NCBI GenBank assembly: GCA_023265135.1
Contig: JAHFUM010000003.1
Location: 117,335 to 181,334, forward strand
Direction: 5' to 3'
DNA: 64,000 bases
DNA from: Nitrosarchaeum sp.
GTDB taxonomy: Archaea > Thermoproteota > Nitrososphaeria > Nitrososphaerales > Nitrosopumilaceae
The notes under the pieces are model-generated. The model searched no databases and had not been told where the DNA came from. It worked only from the letters and a program-made list of their open reading frames with translations. The position numbers were made by a program, and so were the translations under genes. This document shows positions 61,526-64,000 of this stretch, piece by piece (position 1 is the first letter of the stretch; the number at the start of each line of letters is the position of its first letter).

Positions 61526-61621
61526 ATGAAAGGACTTTGCCAAAAATGTCACTCATCTAATGTGGAGATAGCAGTGGAAAAAGGAATACCCATTTGTCTA
61601 AAATGTGCTAAAAAGACATAA
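61526..61621 (+). CDS. Micro zinc-ribbon protein, 31 aa
   Basis: The frame begins MKGLCQKCHSSNVEIAVEKG and ends CLKCAKKT: two C-x2-C pairs 16 residues apart, an ideal minimal zinc ribbon. Divergent from the ABC operon. Similar tiny ribbon proteins occur at 7716-7868. Function unknown; a nucleic-acid or ribosome-binding role is plausible. Confidence 0.55.
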   Translation: MKGLCQKCHSSNVEIAVEKGIPICLKCAKKT

Positions 61622-61644
61622 AATAGATTATAATTTTAAAAAAA

Positions 61645-62097
61645 CTATTCCAATTTTTTGTATTCGTCTTTTGCCATTGTAAGAATGATTTTTTCGCCTA
61701 TGCCCCAAATTTCTGATTTGGGTATAATTTTGGAATGTAGTAATCCATCACTAATTTCAACGGATTCAAGTTCGTTAGTATCATGATTCCTATGAAGTCG
61801 TTTTACTTTTCCTATTTTGTGACCATCAATGTCAACCACTGGAACACCTGTTCGAATTGGTGGTCTGCTAAGCAGTAAAGTCTCTTCAGTAAATTTATCA
61901 ATGTAATCATTAGAAAGGAAATAATCCTTGTTGAATCCCTGATGAATTGTAACGCCTGAGACAGTTAGAGTAAATTGGTTTATGTGTATGTGTTTAATTT
62001 TACCATACTCTATGCCCTCTCTATCGATGACCTTTTTTCCAACAAAGTCATCAGCTGTGACAATATTCTCAGGCATGTTTTCTAGTTTAACTGACAT
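61645..62097 (-). CDS. PRC-barrel domain protein, 150 aa
   Basis: Two PRC-barrel-like repeats: ADDFVGKKVIDREGIEYGKI (about 15-35) and PVVDIDGHKIGKVKRLHRNHD (about 87-107), each a small beta barrel found in RNA-processing and photosynthetic proteins. It may bind RNA or membranes. The ends are charged and soluble. Function unknown in Thaumarchaeota. Confidence 0.75.
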   Translation of the reverse strand: MSVKLENMPENIVTADDFVGKKVIDREGIEYGKIKHIHINQFTLTVSGVTIHQGFNKDYFLSNDYIDKFTEETLLLSRPPIRTGVPVVDIDGHKIGKVKRLHRNHDTNELESVEISDGLLHSKIIPKSEIWGIGEKIILTMAKDEYKKLE

Positions 62098-62184
62098 GTA
62101 TTAGATTAGTCAGATTTGTTTATCATACCAAATATCAGAAATTTCTATCAATGAGGTTAAATTACTTGACAGAAATATGGGCTC

Positions 62185-62508
62185 ATGGTAATTGAAGAGA
62201 CACTATTTCGTGCAATTTTAAGTACAAAGGGCAGAAAGACAGGAAGAACACATTCAGTAATACTTCGAGCTGTAAAGTATAATGATAAAATTTATTTTTC
62301 AAGACATGGGCCAGATGGAGACTGGTTCAAAAATGTCATTGCAAATCCAGATGTAATTATAGAATACAATAATCTAACATACAAAGGAAGAGCAAATTTA
62401 GTTAAGGATGAAAAACTAGAGCAAAAAATTTCTCAGCTAAAATATCCAGGCGAAAAAAGAGCAGATGAAAAAAGAGTCGCGGTAGAAATTACACTATATG
62501 AACAATAG
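62185..62508 (+). CDS. Deazaflavin (F420)-dependent oxidoreductase family protein, 107 aa
   Basis: A short split-barrel protein of the DDN/nitroreductase (DUF385) family: LSTKGRKTGRTHSVILRAVK and FSRHGPDGDWFKNVIANPDV, VIIEYNNLTYKGRA are its signature blocks. It is shorter than typical DDN (about 140-150). It would use coenzyme F420, which these archaea make. Convergent overlap of 20 bases with the next gene. Confidence 0.85.
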   Translation: MVIEETLFRAILSTKGRKTGRTHSVILRAVKYNDKIYFSRHGPDGDWFKNVIANPDVIIEYNNLTYKGRANLVKDEKLEQKISQLKYPGEKRADEKRVAVEITLYEQ

Positions 62509-63121
62509 TAGTAAGACCTCTTCGTTCAAATTCATTGGCATTTTCCATTTCACTAATTGTAACCGTAAATGAGATTACATCTCTTTGTTTTGCATTTTCG
62601 GCATGAAGTTTAAGATGAATATCCATAAGATCAAATTCCTGAACAGGCAGATCATTTTCCTCCAGGAATGCACCACATGTGGATTCAATTCTAAATCGAT
62701 TATCTTTGAAATGAAAACCAAGTTTTGTTTTTCTTCCCTGTTTACCACTAGACTTTACATTAACATCAATAATTCCTGCTTTTGCCATAGTATAGCTTGA
62801 TTTACCATTTACAAAAACACCGATTTCAATAGGCTTTCCAGCTGTGGATTCGGCCATCTTTTGAATTCCGTCATTCATTACAACATCTACAGCTTTTATT
62901 GTCTGAGAGACTTTGGCAATCCATTCGTTTGTTCTTTCTATTGTTGCCCTGATTCCTTCACGTCGTTTCTTGTCTTCGTCTTCTGGAAGTTTGTAGTAAT
63001 CAACCCATGCCTCATAGTCATGAGATATGTCTTTGATAAAGTCAATACATGTTACTTTGTAGTCATTTACATTATCAGTTCTTTCAGAGCCATCATCTGT
63101 TCGTACACCATCATAATCCAT
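62489..63121 (-). CDS. Conserved protein of unknown function, 210 aa
   Basis: A soluble protein. Start ATG at 63121 (MDYDGVRTDDGSERTDN) is preferred to a TTG at 63142, because TAAAAATAATT (minus, about 63141-63151) is a TATA-like element about 25 bases upstream. It has a helical first half and a beta-rich second half with KLGFHFKDNRFRIESTCGAF. No family recognised. Confidence 0.65.
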   Translation of the reverse strand: MDYDGVRTDDGSERTDNVNDYKVTCIDFIKDISHDYEAWVDYYKLPEDEDKKRREGIRATIERTNEWIAKVSQTIKAVDVVMNDGIQKMAESTAGKPIEIGVFVNGKSSYTMAKAGIIDVNVKSSGKQGRKTKLGFHFKDNRFRIESTCGAFLEENDLPVQEFDLMDIHLKLHAENAKQRDVISFTVTISEMENANEFERRGLTTIVHIV

Positions 63122-63215
63122 TGGTAGTGCCAATAATGACAATTATTTTTACATCTAAAAAAACCAATCCTGCCTTAAGATTAATGATTATAATGGGATT
63201 TCATTTACAAATATC

Positions 63216-63698
63216 ATGATATTCTCAGAATTAGTTTTAGATCTTCAGCAGCAATTAAAAACGAATCTAGCACAAATCCGCTTCATGTTAAAGAAAAACC
63301 AAGGTATGGCATATGCGAGAATCGTTGAGATTGGTAAGGAAGTAGGTAAAAAATACAATATCAAACTAATTGTAAATTTTCCAAAAGAGGGAAGAATAGA
63401 AGAATTTGACATGTATGGTAAACGAGATCTTAGCTTAATTATCGATTATGATAGGAAAAGATTTCCAATTAACAGAGAGGTAATCAAAGAAAAGGCAAAA
63501 GAAATTTTGGGAGACATACAAGTTCAAGATGCATACATGTATGAAAATAAAGAGGGTGTAAGAGTATATACAGATAATTGGAAAATAGACATTCTTCCTC
63601 ATTCAGTTCACATTTGGACTGAATTTGATGAAAAGGTTACAAAGTTTTGTGATTGGCTAATGGAAAATGCATATGAAATGAAAAGTAAAACAAAATAA
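63216..63698 (+). CDS. Conserved protein of unknown function, 160 aa
   Basis: A soluble alpha/beta protein: helix LVLDLQQQLKTNLAQIRFML, then IKLIVNFPKEGRIEEFDMYG, DLSLIIDYDRKRFPI, and VHIWTEFDEKVTKFCDWL. The single Cys is near the end. The aromatic final helix suggests a globular fold. Divergent from 62489-63121. No known family. Confidence 0.6.
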   Translation: MIFSELVLDLQQQLKTNLAQIRFMLKKNQGMAYARIVEIGKEVGKKYNIKLIVNFPKEGRIEEFDMYGKRDLSLIIDYDRKRFPINREVIKEKAKEILGDIQVQDAYMYENKEGVRVYTDNWKIDILPHSVHIWTEFDEKVTKFCDWLMENAYEMKSKTK

Positions 63699-63712
63699 GA
63701 ATAGTGAAAAAA

Positions 63713-64000
63713 CTAAAGAGACTCTAGCTTTTCAAGCAGACCGTGAGCCTCATAGTTGTTAGGTTCTAGTTTTATGATTTTTTTACAACAATCTATTGCT
63801 TGGTCTTTCTGTTGTAATGAAAGATGGGCGTTTGTTTTTAGTGTCAGAGTTTCAACATCGTCAGGATTTATTTCCAAAGCCTCTTCAAAATATGAAATTG
63901 CTTTTTTTGCATCTTCCAAAATAAAATAAATGCTTCCCATCATAAACATATAATCAGAATCATTAGAAAATTGTTCCTCTAAACTTTTTCCAAATTCAAG
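63713..64000 (-). CDS. TPR-repeat protein (partial, C-terminal part)
   Basis: The frame is open to the window edge, so its N-terminus is beyond 64000. Two and a half tetratricopeptide repeats are seen: GSIYFILEDAKKAISYFEEALEINPDD, then LSLQQKDQAIDCCKKIIKLEPNN (fragments here of under 20: AISYFEEALEINPDD; AIDCCKKIIKLEPNN), a protein-protein interaction scaffold. Partners unknown. Confidence 0.85.
   Translation of the reverse strand, partial: LEFGKSLEEQFSNDSDYMFMMGSIYFILEDAKKAISYFEEALEINPDDVETLTLKTNAHLSLQQKDQAIDCCKKIIKLEPNNYEAHGLLEKLESL

Overview
The window is a stretch of an AT-rich archaeal chromosome (close to two-thirds A+T by eye) from the ammonia-oxidising Thaumarchaeota (Nitrososphaerota), most like the marine Nitrosopumilus group. 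Archaeal markers are SRP54 and SRP19, TFB, aIF1A, aIF5A, Gar1, ribosomal protein S8e, archaeal Pus10, intron-containing tRNAs, and TATA boxes about 25 bases before start codons (leaderless genes). The cold-shock protein, ScpA/ScpB, the SUF system and many tiny zinc proteins also fit this group. No amo or rRNA gene is present to settle the genus. I saw no insertion sequence, prophage, CRISPR array or replication origin.

Layout. 1-4.4 kb: Pus10, SRP54 and a Dph6-like PP-loop enzyme, with a 33-residue basic protein. 4.8-8 kb: a TPM/LemA pair and small membrane and regulatory genes. 8-19 kb is the accessory part: a P1B-type metal ATPase, small zinc proteins, an HtrA protease, an NRAMP-like transporter, a DMT exporter, an O-methyltransferase and a cupin. 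19-28 kb: aIF5A, tRNA-Tyr, a cold-shock protein, aIF1A, an alcohol dehydrogenase, scpA-scpB, then rps8e-srp19-gar1-tfb and sufC. 28-35 kb: a chlorite-dismutase-family (ChdC/HemQ-like) protein, an aldo/keto reductase, a fused AhbA-AhbB siroheme decarboxylase, and a precorrin-2 dehydrogenase-hemA-hemB operon. 35-43 kb: an HD hydrolase, tRNA-Leu, a phasin-like protein, an OB-fold protein, a coiled-coil protein with a histone-H1-like tail, a PAP2 phosphatase and pgk. 43-48 kb: the operon sufB-sufD-Rieske-sufS-sufU. 48-52 kb: an MFS permease and a PKD-repeat surface protein. 52-56 kb: hemL-hemC-cobA-hemD. 56-58.7 kb: aquaporin, arsenate reductase, Pit phosphate permease and its PhoU-like partner. 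59-64 kb: an ABC-2 exporter, a PRC-barrel protein, an F420-type oxidoreductase and conserved unknowns.

How the genes work together. Two tetrapyrrole clusters supply nearly all steps from glutamyl-tRNA to siroheme, plus the siroheme decarboxylase. A ChdC-like protein that keeps the catalytic Tyr and proximal His suggests a hybrid end to heme synthesis. The Pit/ArsC/aquaporin operon looks like phosphate uptake tied to arsenate detoxification.

The strongest undescribed signal is a perfect inverted repeat, TTAACA-N-TGTTAA. It occurs four times within 2.8 kb (10569-13372), each copy 36-37 bases before an ATG and just upstream of a TATA-like element. It looks like the operator of a small local regulon of small genes. 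Second-line signals are a 10-bp triple repeat before the phasin-like gene, a TTAGCTAA palindrome before both suf transcription units, and a near-palindromic TATA box shared by ahbAB and the siroheme operon.
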